DNA of 64,000 nucleotides from Branchinecta lynchi (taxonomy: Eukaryota > Arthropoda > Branchiopoda > Anostraca > Branchinectidae). The first letter of the stretch is position 1. The number at the start of each line of letters is the position of its first letter. The translations under genes and the position numbers were made by a program. Where the stretch lies: the NCBI GenBank assembly GCA_023053575.1, contig JAKZAP010000069.1, positions 186,001 through 250,000 of the forward strand, given 5' to 3'. Shown piece by piece: positions 43,401 through 54,696 of this stretch. Below the pieces are notes generated by a model. That model searched no databases. It saw only the letters and a list, made by a program, of their open reading frames with translations, and was not told where the DNA came from.

Positions 43401-45250
43401 CCAAGGTTGGTTTTCCCGCAAGGTTGGTTTTCCCACAAGGTTTGTTTTCCCACTGTGTTGGTTTTCCCAAAAGGTTCGCTTTCCCACAAGGTTGGTTTTC
43501 CCACAAGGTTGGTTTTCCCGCAGGGTTGCTTTCCCCATAAGGTTGGTTTTCCCACAAGGTTTGTTTTCTCACAAGGTTTGTTTTCCCAATAGGTTGTTGT
43601 TGGTTTTCCCACAAGGTTTGTTTCCCCACAAGGTTTGTTTTCCCATAAGGTTTGTTTTCCCACAAGGTTTGTTTTCCCACAAGGTTTGTTTTCCCACAAG
43701 GTTTGTTTTACCACAAGGTTGGTTTTCCCGAAAGGTTTGTTTCCCCACAAGATTTCTTTCCCCATAAGGTTGGTTTTCCCACAAGGTTTGTTTTCTCACG
43801 AGGTTTGTTTTCCCACAAGGTTTGTTTTCCCACAAGGTTTGTTTTCCCAAAAGGTTTGTTTTCCCACAAGGTTTGTTTTCCCAAAAGGTTTGTTTTCCCA
43901 CAAGCTTTGTTTTCCCCCAAGGTTGGTTTTCCCGCAAGGTTGGTTTTCCCACAAGGTTTGTTTTCCCACTGTGTTGGTTTTCCCAAAAGGTTCGCTTTCC
44001 CGCAAGGTTGGTTTTCCCACAAGGTTTGTTTTCCCACTGTGTTGGTTTTTCCCAAAAGGTTCGCTTTCCCACAAGGTTGGTTTTCCCACAAGGTTGGTTT
44101 TCCCGCAGGGTTGCTTTCCCCATAAGGTTGGTTTTCCCACAAGGTTTGTTTTCTCACAAGGTTTGTTTTCCCACTAGGTTGTTTTTCCCACTAGGTTGGT
44201 TTTCCCAAAAGGTTTGTTTTCCCACAAGCTTTGTTTTCACCCAAGGTTGGTTTTCCCGCAATGTTGGTTTTCCCACAAGGTTTGTTTTCCCACTGTGTTG
44301 CTTTTCCCAAAAGGTTCGCTTTCCCGCAAGGTTGGTTTTCCCACAAGGTTTGTATCCCCACAAGGTTTGTTTTCCCATAAGGTTTGTTTTCCCACAAGAT
44401 TTGTTTTCCCACAAGGTTTGTTTTCCCACAAGGTTTGTTTTCCCACAAGGTTGGTTTTCCCGCAAGGTTGGTTTTCCCACAAGGTTTGTTTTCCCACTGT
44501 GTTGGTTTTCCCAAAAGGTTCGCTTTCCCACAAGGTCGGTTTTCCCACAAGGTTGGTTTTCCCGCAGGTTTGCTTTCCCCATAAGGTTTGTTTTGCCACA
44601 AGGTTTGTTTTCCCACAAGGTTTGTTTTCCCACAAGGTTGGTTTTCCCGAAAGGTTTGTTTCCCCACAAGGTTGGTTTTCCCACAAAGTTGGTTTTCCCG
44701 CAGGGTTTGTTTTCCCACAAGGTTAGTTTTCCCGCAAGGTTTGTTTTCCCACAAGGTTAGTTTTCCCAAAAGGTTCGCTTTCCCGAAAGGTTTGTTTCCC
44801 CACAAGGTGGGTTTTCCCACAAGGTTGGTTTTCCCGCAGGGTTTGTTTTCCCACAAGGTTTGTTTTCCCACAAGGTTTGTTTTCCCACAAGGTTTGTTTT
44901 CCCACAAGGTTGGTTTTCCCGAAAGGTTTGTTTTCCCACAAGGTTGGTTTTCCCGAAAGGTTTGTTTCCCCACAAGGCTGGTTTTCCCACAAGGTTGGTT
45001 TTCCCGAAAGGTTTGTTTCCCCACAAGGCTGGTTTTCCCGCAAGGTTTGTTTCCCCACAAGGTTTGTTTTCCCACAAGGATTGTTTTCTCACAAGGTTTG
45101 TTTTCCCACTAGGTTTGTTTCCCCACAAGGTTTGTTTTCCCACAAGGTTTGTTTTCCCCCAAGGTTTGTTTTCCCACAAGTTTGGTTTTCCCGAAAGGTT
45201 TGTTTCCCCACAAGGCTGGTTTTCCCACAAGGTTGGTTTTCCCGAAAGGT
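40498..45250 (+). repeat. large duplication within array B, second copy
   Basis: Partner of 35212-39965. About 530 bp of other minisatellite separates the two copies. Confidence 0.75.
44297..45200 (+). repeat. left arm of ~0.9-kb inverted repeat
   Basis: Positions x and 91217-x pair: frames starting at 44384, 44588 and 44860 on plus recur at 46833, 46629 and 46357 on minus. The inner border is approximate; the outer limit is 44297. Confidence 0.8.
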
Positions 45251-46016
45251 GGGTTTTCCCACAAGGTTGGTTTTCCCGCAGGGTTTGTTTTCCCACAAGG
45301 TTTGTTTTCCCACAAGGTTTGTTTTCCCACAAGGTTGGTTTTCCCGAAAGGTTTGTTTTCCCACAAGGTTGGTTTTCCCGAAAGGTTTGTTTCCCCACAA
45401 GGTTGGTTTTCCCACAAGGTTGGTTTTCCCGAAAGGTTTGTTTACCCACAAGGTTGGTTTTCCCGCAAGGTTTGTTTCCCCACAAGGTTTGTTTTCCCAC
45501 AAGGATTGTTTTCTCACAAGGTTTGTTTTCCCACTAGGTTTGTTTCCCCACAAGGTTTGTTTTCCTACAAGGTTTGTTTTCCCCCAAGGTTTGTTTTACC
45601 ACAAGGTTGGTTTTCCCGAAAGGTTTGTTTTGTGGGAAAACAAACCTTGTGGGAAAACAAACCTTGTGGGAAAACAAACCTTATGGGAAAACAAACCTTC
45701 TGGGGAAACAAACCTTGTGGGAAAACCAACCTTGCGGGAAAGCGAACCTTTTGGGAAAACCAACACAGTAGGAAAACAAACCTTGTGGGAAAACCAACCT
45801 TGCGGGAAAACCAACCTTGGGTGAAAACAAAGCTTGTGGGAAAACAAACCTTGTGGGGAAACAAACCTTTCGGGAAAACCAACCTTGTGGGAAAACAAAC
45901 CTTGTGGGAAAACAAACCTTGTGAGAAAACAATCCTTGTGGGAAAACAAAACTTGTGGGAAAACCAACCTTGTGGGAAAACCCACCTTTCGGGAAAACCA
46001 ACCTTGTGGGAAAACA

Positions 46017-46920
46017 AACCTTTCGGGAAAACCAACCTTGTGGGAAAACAAACCTTGGGGGAAAACAAACCTTGTGGGAAAACAAACCTTGTGGGGAAAC
46101 AAACCTAGTGGGAAAACAAACCTTGTGAGAAAACAATCCTTGTGGGAAAACAAACCTTGTGGGGAAACAAACCTTGCGGGAAAACCAGCCTTGTGGGGAA
46201 ACAAACCTTTCGGGAAAACCAACCTTGTGGGAAAACCAGCCTTGTGGGGAAACAAACCTTTCGGGAAAACCAACCTTGTGGGAAAACAAACCTTTCGGGA
46301 AAACCAACCTTGTGGGAAAACAAACCTTGTGGGAAAACAAACCTTGTGGGAAAACAAACCTTGTGGGAAAACAAACCCTGCGGGAAAACCAACCTTGTGG
46401 GAAAACCCACCTTGTGGGGAAACAAACCTTTCGGGAAAGCGAACCTTTTGGGAAAACTAACCTTGTGGGAAAACAAACCTTGCGGGAAAACTAACCTTGT
46501 GGGAAAACAAACCCTGCGGGAAAACCAACTTTGTGGGAAAACCAACCTTGTGGGGAAACAAACCTTTCGGGAAAACCAACCTTGTGGGAAAACAAACCTT
46601 GTGGGAAAACAAACCTTGTGGCAAAACAAACCTTATGGGGAAAGCAAACCTGCGGGAAAACCAACCTTGTGGGAAAACCGACCTTGTGGGAAAGCGAACC
46701 TTTTGGGAAAACCAACACAGTGGGAAAACAAACCTTGTGGGAAAACCAACCTTGCGGGAAAACCAACCTTGTGGGAAAACAAACCTTGTGGGAAAACAAA
46801 CCTTGTGGGAAAACAAATCTTGTGGGAAAACAAACCTTATGGGAAAACAAACCTTGTGGGGATACAAACCTTGTGGGAAAACCAACCTTGCGGGAAAGCG
46901 AACCTTTTGGGAAAAGCAAC
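46017..46920 (-). repeat. right arm of ~0.9-kb inverted repeat
   Basis: Partner of 44297-45200. Pairing ends sharply at 46920, where GAAAAGCAAC is followed by an irregular AAAAAACAAACCTGGG join. Confidence 0.8.
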
Positions 46921-49900
46921 AAAAAACAAACCTGGGAAAACTAACCTTGTGGGAAAACAAACCTTGCGGGAAAACTAACCTTGTGGGAAAACAAACCCTG
47001 CGGGAAAACCAACTTTGTGGGAAAACCAACCTTGTGAGGAAACAAACCTTTCGGGAAAACCAACCTTGTGGGAAAACAAACCTTGTGGGAAAACAAACCT
47101 TGTGGGAAAACAAACCTTATGGGGAAAGCAATCCTGCGGGAAAACCAACCTTGTGGGAAAACCAACCTTGTGGGAAAGCGAACCTTTTGGGAAAACCAAC
47201 ACAGTGGGAAAACAAACCTTGTGGGAAAACAAACCTTATGGGGAAAGCAACCTTGCGGGGAAACCAACCTTGTGGGAAAACAAACCTTGTGGGAAAACAA
47301 ACCTTGTAGGAAAACAAACCTTGTGGGAAAACAAACCTTATGGGAAAACAAACCTTCTGGGGAAACAAACCTTGTGGGAAAACCAACCTTGCGGGAAAGC
47401 GAACCTTCTGGGAAAACCAACACAGTAGGAAAACAAACCTTGTGGGAAAACCAACCTTGCGGGAAAACGAACCTTGGGTGAAAACAAAGCTTGTGGGAAA
47501 ACAAACCTTGTGGGGAAACAAACCTTTCGGGAAAACCAACCTTGTGGGAAAACAAACCTTGTGGGAAAACAAACCTTGTGAGAAAACAATCCTTGTGGGA
47601 AAACAAACCTTGTGGGAAAACCAACCTTGTGGGGAAACAAACCTTTCGGGAAAACCAACCTTGTGGGAAAACCAACCTTGTGGGGAAACAAACCTTTCGG
47701 GAAAACCAACCTTGTGGGAAAACAAACCTTGGGGGAAAACAAACCTTGTGGGAAAACAAACCTTGTGGGGAAATAAACCTAGTGGGAAAACAAACCTTGT
47801 GAGAAAACAATCCTTGTGGGAAAACAAACCTTGTGGGGAAACAAACCTTGCGGGAAAACCAACCTTGTGGGGAAACAAACCTTTCGGGAAAACCAACCTT
47901 GTGGGAAAACCAGCCTTGTGGGGAAACAAACCTTTCGGGAAAACCAAACTTGTGGGAAAACAAACCTTTCGGGAAAACCAACCTTGTGGGAAAACAAACC
48001 TTGTGGGAAAACAAACCTTGTGGGAAAACAAACCCTGCGGGAAAACCAACCTTGTGGGAAAACCCACCTTGTGGGGAAACAAACATTTCGGGAAAACTAA
48101 CCTTGTGGGGAAACAAACCCTGCGGGAAAACCAACCTTGTGGGAAAACAAACCCTGCGGGAAAACCAACCTTGTGGGAAAACCAACCTTGCGGGAAAGCG
48201 AACCTTTTGGGAAAACCAACACAGTGGGAAAACAAACCTTGTGAGAAAACAATCCTTGTGGGAAAACAAACCTTGTGGGGAAACAAACCTTGTGGGGAAA
48301 CAAACCTTGTGGGAAAACTAACCTTGTGGGAAAACAAACCCTGCGGGAAAACCAACTTTGTGGGAAAACCAACCTTGTGGGGAAACAAACCTTTCGGGAA
48401 AACCAACCTTGTGGGAAAACAAACCTTGTGGGAAAACAAACCTTGTGGGAAAACAAACCTTATGGGGAAAGCAACCCTGCGGGAAAACCAACCTTGTGGG
48501 AAAACCAACCTTGTGGGAAAGCGAACCTTTTGGGAAAACCAACACAGTGGGAAAAAAAACCTTGTGGGAAAACCAACCTTGCGGGAAAACCAACCTTGTG
48601 GGAAAACAAACCTTGTGGGAAAACAAACCTTGTGGGAAAACAAACCTTGTGGGAAAACAAACCTTATGGGAAAACAAACCTTGTGGGGAAACAAACCTTG
48701 TGGAAAAACCAACCTCGCGGGAAAGCGAACCTTTTGGGAAAACCAACACAGTGGGAAAACAAACCTTGGGGGAAAAAAAACCTTGACCAACCTTGTGGGA
48801 AAACCAGCCTTGTGGGGAAACAAACCTTTCGGGAAAACCAACCTAGTGGGAAAAACAACCTAGTGGGAAAACAAACCTTGTGAGAAAACAAACCTTGTGG
48901 GAAAACCAACCTTATGGGGAAAGCAACCCTGCGGGAAAACCAACCTTGTGGGAAAACCAACCTTGTGGGGAAACAAACCTTTCGGGAAAACCAACCTTGT
49001 GGGAAAACCAACCTTGTGGGGAAACAAACCTTTCGGGAAAACCAACCTTGTGGGAAAACCAACCTTATGGGGAAAGAAACCTTGTGGGGAAACAAACCTT
49101 TCGGGAAAACCAACCTTGTGGTAAAACAAACCTTGTGGGAAAACAAACCTTGTGGGAAAACAAACCTTGTGGGAAAACAAACCTTATGGGAAAACAAACC
49201 TTGTGGGGAAACAAACCTTGTGGGAAAACCAACAACAACCTATTGGGAAAACAAACCTTGTGAGAAAACAAACCTTGTGGGAAAACCAACCTTATGGGGA
49301 AAGCAACCCTGCGGGAAAACCAACCTTGTGGGAAAACCAACCTTGTGGGAAAGCGAACCTTTTGGGAAAACCAACACAGTGGGAAAACAAACCTTGTGGG
49401 AAAACCAACCTTGCGGGAAAACCAACCTTGGGGGAAAACAAACCTTGTGGGAAAACAAACCTTGTGGGGAAACAAACCTAGTGGGAAAACAATTCTTGTG
49501 GGAAAACAAACCTTGTGGGGAAACAAACCTTGCGGGAAAACTAACCTTGTGGGAAAACAAACCCTGCGGGAAAACAAACCTTGTGGGAAAACCAACCTTG
49601 TGGGGAAACAAACCTTTCGGGAAAACCAACCTTGTGGGAAAACAAACCTTGTGGGAAAACAAACCTTGTGGGAAAACAAACCTTGTGGGAAAACAAACCT
49701 TGTGAGAAAACAAACCTTGTGGGGAAACAAACCTAGTGGGAAAACAAACCTTGTGAGAAAACAAACCTTGTGGGAAAACCAACCTTATGGGAAAACAAAC
49801 CTAGTGGGAAAACAAACCTTGTGGGGAAACAAACCTTTCGGGAAAACCAACCTTGTGGGAAAACAAACCTTGTGGGAAAACAAACCTTGTGGGAAAGCGA

Positions 49901-50973
49901 ACCTTTTGGGAAAACCAACACAGTGGGAAAACAAACCTTGTGGGAAAACCAACCTTGCGGGAAAACCAACCTTGGGGGAAAACAAACCTTGTGGGAAAAC
50001 AAACCTTGTGGGGAAACAAACCTAGTGGGAAAACAATCCTTGTGGGAAAACCAACCTTGCGGGAAAGCGAACCTTTTGGGAAAACCAACACAGTGGGAAA
50101 ACAAACCTTGTGAGAAAACAATCCTTGTGGGAAAACAAACCTTGTGGGGAAACAAACCTTGTGGGGAAACAAACCTTGTGGGAAAACTAACCTTGTGGGA
50201 AAACAAACCTTGCGGGAAAACTAACCTTGTGGGAAAACAAACCCTGCGGGAAAACCAACCATGTGGGAAAACCAACCTCTTGGGGAAACAAACCTGTCGG
50301 GAAAACCAACCTTGTGGGAAAACAAACCTTGTGGGAAAACCAACCTTGTGGGGAAACAAACCTTGTGGGAAAACCAACCTTGTGGGAAAGCGAACCTTTT
50401 GGGAAAACCAACACAGTGGGAAAACAAACCTTGTGGGAAAACCAACCTTGCGGGAAAACAAACCTTGTGGGGAAACAAACCTAGTGGGAAAACAATCCTT
50501 GTGGGAAAACCAACCTTGCGGGAAAGAGAACCTTTTGGGAAAACCAACACAGAGGGAAAACAAACCTTATGAGAAAACAATCCTTGTGGGAAAACAAACC
50601 TTGTGGGGAAACAAACCTTGTGGGGAAAAAAACCTTGTGGGAAAACTAACCTTGTGGGAAAACAAACCTTGCGGGAAAACTAACCTTGTGGGAAAACAAA
50701 CCCTGCGGGAAAACCAACCTTGTGGGAAAACCAACCTCTTGGGGAAACAAACCTTTCGGGAAAACCAACCTTGTGGGAAAACAAACCTTGTGGGAAAACA
50801 AACCTTGTGGGAAAACAAACCTTATGGGGAAAGCAACCTTGCGGGGAAACCAACCTTGTGGGAAAACAACCCTTGTGGGAAAACAAACCTTGTGGGAAAA
50901 CAAACCTTGTGGGAAAAAAAACCTTACGGGAAAACAAACCTTCTGGGGAAACAAACCTTGTGGGAAAACCAAC

Positions 50974-50979
50974 CTTGCG
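50974..50979. other. left flank of Polinton copy 2 (CTTGCG), expected target duplication
   Basis: CTTGCG directly precedes AGTAGTATATAATACC. Its reverse complement CGCAAG is the variant, at the same unit position, of CACAAG used by copy 1. The matching right-hand duplication lies outside the window. Confidence 0.65.
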
Positions 50980-51566
50980 AGTAGTATATAATACCGGCTC
51001 CCACTCCACCCTCCCCCCAATTTCAAAACCCTATTTTAACATCAATTTCTTAAATTTTAACATCCTTTTTACCAAATTATCCCCCTTTTTAAGAACATTT
51101 TTATTTTCTTACTTCCAAAATAAAGGATACAAGAAATGAGAATATTACCCTTTACTACATATAAAATACTACAATATACGCTACTTCTTTTTTTTTTTAC
51201 ATTTTTCATTTTTTATTCAAATATTACTGAGTAAACAGTTCTAAATCCACATATGTTTCTTTGTTCTTGTTTTCGCGTACAATAGGCTGCAAAACCAGAT
51301 TTTTCTTTAAAAGTAATTCGTTAGCAATGGCATTATATTTCTGTGTTATAAACAAATCACATGGTTTGTCATTATGATTAATGACTACAACCAACTTATC
51401 ACCATATTTTGTCTTAGCAATTCTCATTTTAACAATAGTATATTTCAATCCTAGAACTAGTTTTTCTTTCCTGATTGTCTCATTGTATTTATTCATTCTG
51501 ATTGTATTCAAGACTTCCTTTGCGGACTCCTTTTATTAGGGGATGATTTTATTAAATAAAAATCCA
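50980..51566 (+). repeat. left terminal inverted repeat of copy 2
   Basis: Aligns with 7301-7887. The first ~25 bp differ most (AGTAGTATATAATACCGG against AGTAGTTATATAAAGGGG); the remainder is nearly identical. Confidence 0.88.
51224..51534 (-). pseudogene. TIR-borne small ORF, start codon lost (copy 2)
   Basis: Homologue of 7545-7853. The ATG has become AAG (plus strand CTCCTTTTATTAGG against CTCCATTTATTAGG), so the TAAATG signature is also broken. The body stays open, and a shortened product from a downstream Met (95 aa) is possible. Its sequence resembles the right-TIR copy of element 1 more than the left. Confidence 0.75.
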
Positions 51567-51569
51567 GAC

Positions 51570-52424
51570 TCACAAACTCACATACATATTTTTGTTAATA
51601 ATACCTAATGTAGCTTTTCTTTCATAATATATAACACAGTAAATATTATATGGTACAGGCTGAGCGTGTTTTAATGTTAAACTTATTTCAATATCAGCAG
51701 TTGTTCCATTATATATACTTGATTCGTGTTTGGAAACATCGAAACAGAATAGTGGATATACTTCTTTAAATTCTTCTATACTAACAACACTACCAGTATC
51801 AAATGCTAATTGCTTATAGCCCAAATGTATGAACCTATTGTAAAGATTTGAGTATTTACATTTCTCATCGCTAAAGTCGCATTTGAGTGGTTCTTCAGGA
51901 TATTTATCCCCATTAATTCTAAGTTCTATGTCTGTTAAATTCATATGATCAAACACCATATTATTCATTAATTGATTGTTATGCTTTTCATTTTTCTGTA
52001 ACATCACAACGATTTTTGTAGGACTATTTCTCTCAGACACAACTTTCCAGGTGTGCTCCTTATTCTGACTAACATCACTTTTATAACTATTACATGCTTC
52101 CCACATCAGATTATGCTTTTTATCCTTAGCAAGATCCTTTTCTAATTCACTCATCATTTCGATACTAGGAGCTACAATAGGGATCTTCCAGGATAAATAC
52201 TCGATTACTACTTTGAAATTAGTATTTCCATTTCTTATAATCATGTTGTTATCATCATTTCTTCTTAGAAATAATTTATGCGATGCACCTCTGAAGAATC
52301 GTTTGTTTCCTTTCAGAAATCCAAACAATTCTGATAATGGTAAATACATATTTACTAATTTACTGCTCTTTGTTCTGTTATATCTTTTTTCAAATCCTTT
52401 ATTATAATTATTATTATTTCTCAA
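51570..52424 (-). CDS. major capsid protein, C-terminal part (copy 2)
   Basis: Equivalent to 7891-8736, with three extra codons after MLQK and, upstream in the same frame, six extra Ala/Gly codons from expansion of a CTGCAGCCC unit. Both changes are multiples of three although the frame lacks its own ATG, which argues that it is read as the continuation of 52544-52963. Confidence 0.8.
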   Translation of the reverse strand: MRNNNNYNKGFEKRYNRTKSSKLVNMYLPLSELFGFLKGNKRFFRGASHKLFLRRNDDNNMIIRNGNTNFKVVIEYLSWKIPIVAPSIEMMSELEKDLAKDKKHNLMWEACNSYKSDVSQNKEHTWKVVSERNSPTKIVVMLQKNEKHNNQLMNNMVFDHMNLTDIELRINGDKYPEEPLKCDFSDEKCKYSNLYNRFIHLGYKQLAFDTGSVVSIEEFKEVYPLFCFDVSKHESSIYNGTTADIEISLTLKHAQPVPYNIYCVIYYERKATLGIINKNMYVSL

Positions 52425-52543
52425 ACTGACTGTTCCACCCCCTGCTGCAGCCCCTGCAGCCCCTGCAGCCCCTGCAGCCCCTGCTACTACTGGAGTTGCA
52501 GTAAACGAAGCAATAACAGGATTAATTTCTTTTCCTTGATTCC

Positions 52544-52963
52544 TTATACCTTATACCAGAAATGATTTCTTGCTGCACTTCTAGAATAATCATCAGAGTA
52601 TTCAATCAACTTTGTAACGGTAGTTGTAATACCAACATGATTAATTTTTTCAACCGATTCATCGTTTATTACATACTCAGCGGTACTGAATAAATTAAAT
52701 CCATTATTCGTTAAAGTAGCAACATCGGTTGCAGCTATAGGAGTCCCATCTTCGTTTACTATTCTTACACTGACATCAAGATAACTTTCACTTGGATAAA
52801 ACCAGGAATCTAATTTCTTTGTTACGAATTCAAACTCTGATTTATTAGATACATTCACATCTGTTTCTCGAATTTCTTTAAATTCATATTTAACCACTGT
52901 ATCATCCACAAGCGGTTCGTCAAATATGTTCCATTGCGGACTGATAACTTTATTTACTGCCAT
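52544..52963 (-). CDS. major capsid protein, N-terminal part (copy 2)
   Basis: 139 residues, identical in length and end point (FWYKV, then TAA) to the copy 1 ORF 8838-9257. It starts at TATATAAATG. The TATAAGG direct repeat at the frame break is preserved exactly. Confidence 0.8.
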   Translation of the reverse strand: MAVNKVISPQWNIFDEPLVDDTVVKYEFKEIRETDVNVSNKSEFEFVTKKLDSWFYPSESYLDVSVRIVNEDGTPIAATDVATLTNNGFNLFSTAEYVINDESVEKINHVGITTTVTKLIEYSDDYSRSAARNHFWYKV

Positions 52964-52982
52964 TTATATAAGAAAGAAATTA

Positions 52983-53339
52983 TTAAATAAAACTTATTTC
53001 AGAATCTTTAATCCATTTCCAGTCATTAACGTTTGATCTTCTTTGATTTAAAATCCTTTTATTTGTACCGATAAGATCCTTCATCGATTTTTTGTTTCCA
53101 ATTACATCAATGAGTTCCTTCTTGTTTACATCGATCAGATCTTTCCCATATTCTATTGCTCTGTTTTTCAACAACTCAAATCTCGGTTTAATAATATTAT
53201 TATACATTGACATAGCCCCATCTTTTATTTGTTTTGCTGACGTTTGAAATAACTGGGAATTAACAATGTTTTTGAATACACTACCGATTCCACTTCCATA
53301 CTGCCTTTTATAAAGTAATCGCTTATTATTAATCAACAT
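52983..53339 (-). CDS. small basic virion protein, altered C-terminus (copy 2)
   Basis: 118 residues like copy 1 (9289-9645), sharing the GSG segment and helices. An 11-bp loss after ILNQR changes the frame and replaces the final ~18 residues with an unrelated tail. The ATG directly abuts the truncated penton ORF. Confidence 0.6.
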   Translation of the reverse strand: MLINNKRLLYKRQYGSGIGSVFKNIVNSQLFQTSAKQIKDGAMSMYNNIIKPRFELLKNRAIEYGKDLIDVNKKELIDVIGNKKSMKDLIGTNKRILNQRRSNVNDWKWIKDSEISFI

Positions 53340-53846
53340 TTAAATGTCAAATTGTTGAGAGCAGTGAATTTGAATTTTATCAACGCTTCTTGTTATATTA
53401 GGAAGCTTTGTACCTTCATTGATTTTCTTAGATATCTCACTATCCTTCTCAAATCCTAAAATCTGACACAAGTCACTATTAAATCTAAACACATATTTTT
53501 CTTGTAATAGTATGACAAATCTCATAGATGCTGGATTGGATGAAATTACAATAGGACATTTATCTTTTGGGGTATCAAAATACTGACACAAAAAATAATT
53601 CAAACAATCATCGTTATACATCCCATTAGGAATAGTAACATTCATCCATTCTGTTGCATTATTATCTTCACCTTTCCTGTATTGAAATGTATTATTTCCA
53701 AATTTATCACTTATATTATGCCATGAATACCACAAAGTACACTGATTCAAACCTATTTCATAATCCCAATTACGATTCAATTCGATTGGTTGACTAAATG
53801 TTATATCAATGATACTTTCATTACCTTCAATGTTTAACAACACCAT
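53340..53846 (-). pseudogene. minor capsid protein, C-terminally deleted (copy 2)
   Basis: 168 codons against 240 in copy 1. The frame leaves the family sequence after KIQIHCS. About 260 bp found in copy 1 (roughly 9649-9910), including the conserved TDQLGRPIDLNG hallmark and the gap to the next gene, are missing and replaced by a short unrelated string. The remaining jelly-roll is incomplete, so function is doubtful. Confidence 0.8.
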
Positions 53847-53849
53847 TTA

Positions 53850-54680
53850 TTAGAAATATTTTTTATATATTGAATTGTAATATCTCTTCGTAAGAAATTT
53901 ATTTCGCATTAACGAATCCAAAATATCAATAGCTTCATTTCTCACCTCATCAGATGTATTTCCGTTTACTCTGCTACCTATCAAAGTGTATAATTTTGAA
54001 ATCATTTCATCACAATTCATAAATATTCCAGTTCCTTGTTGTCTGATAAAGGGTATACTAGATTGAATTTTTCTTAATCTATCCTTATAGTCTTGTATAA
54101 ATAAAATAATTTTATCATACTTACTAGAACTATAACTTTTACTTTTCAGACCACCATAACTTTGACTTATAGATGTTAAATAATTCAGAGCCCCATCTAT
54201 TTCGTTAGGATGCTTAAGGTAATAATGAGGCATTTTAAAATATTTATCGGTATCATTCCAGTCATCTTTATATTTTAAATTAATTTGATTTAATAATTCC
54301 ACATCAATATTTAAGTTTAGATTTACGTCATATGGTTGTTCTAGATTGGGTTCTATAGCAGGAGTGGGAGCTCGACTCGATTCCTCTGAATTAGTGGTCT
54401 GTAAAGCTGTTTTAAATGTATCACCTAATCTGACAAACCGTCTTCTTGAATTATTATCACCTTCCTGTAGTTTATTAATTATCGTTTCAGCATTCTCTTG
54501 TAATTTTTTGATGGTATCTTTAGTGTTTTCTTTTTGTGCTATAATAACTGGAGCGTTTAATTCTGAAGCATATTCCCGAAATCCTGCCTTCTCCATCTCA
54601 TTTTGCTGAACCTTTCTTCTCTGAATTTCTCTGTTCTTCACTATCTCCGATAAAATATCACTCAAGCGTCTTGAATCCAT
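53850..54680 (-). CDS. 276-aa coiled-coil protein of unknown function (copy 2, intact)
   Basis: Single uninterrupted ORF showing the full layout broken in copy 1. N-terminal basic RRLSDIL region, Lys/Glu/Gln-rich probable coiled coil (about 20-90), Pro-rich link APTPAIEPN, acidic stretch with NLNLNIDVELLNQ, and a helical C-terminal domain (about 150-276) with QQGTGIFMN and a Lys/Tyr-rich end. No family recognised. It is likely structural or assembly-related from its place among the virion genes. Start in TATATAAATG. Confidence 0.7.
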   Translation of the reverse strand: MDSRRLSDILSEIVKNREIQRRKVQQNEMEKAGFREYASELNAPVIIAQKENTKDTIKKLQENAETIINKLQEGDNNSRRRFVRLGDTFKTALQTTNSEESSRAPTPAIEPNLEQPYDVNLNLNIDVELLNQINLKYKDDWNDTDKYFKMPHYYLKHPNEIDGALNYLTSISQSYGGLKSKSYSSSKYDKIILFIQDYKDRLRKIQSSIPFIRQQGTGIFMNCDEMISKLYTLIGSRVNGNTSDEVRNEAIDILDSLMRNKFLTKRYYNSIYKKYF

Positions 54681-54696
54681 TTATATACAACCAATT

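Larger units (their letters stand above)
21596..45630 (+). repeat. 17-bp minisatellite array B, same orientation as array A
   Basis: About 24 kb of the same units as array A. Higher-order structure is extensive. Blocks around 2900-4100 of array A recur at about 22180-23380 (offset about 19281), so both arrays were one array before copy 1 inserted. Repeats offset by about 1139 and 1819 lie in 29-33 kb, by about 1951 in 32.6-35.8 kb, and by about 5285 in 35.2-45.2 kb. No gene is supported; the long open frames follow from the stop-free unit. Confidence 0.96.
45630..50979 (-). repeat. 17-bp minisatellite array C, inverted orientation
   Basis: From about 45630 the units read GGGAAAACAAACCTTGT on the plus strand, the reverse complement of arrays A and B. 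The switch occurs within GGTTTGTTTTGTGGGAAAAC with no foreign sequence between. An irregular join, with short and partial units, sits at 46921-46936, and another partial unit at about 48780. Array C ends at copy 2. No gene is supported. Confidence 0.95.
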
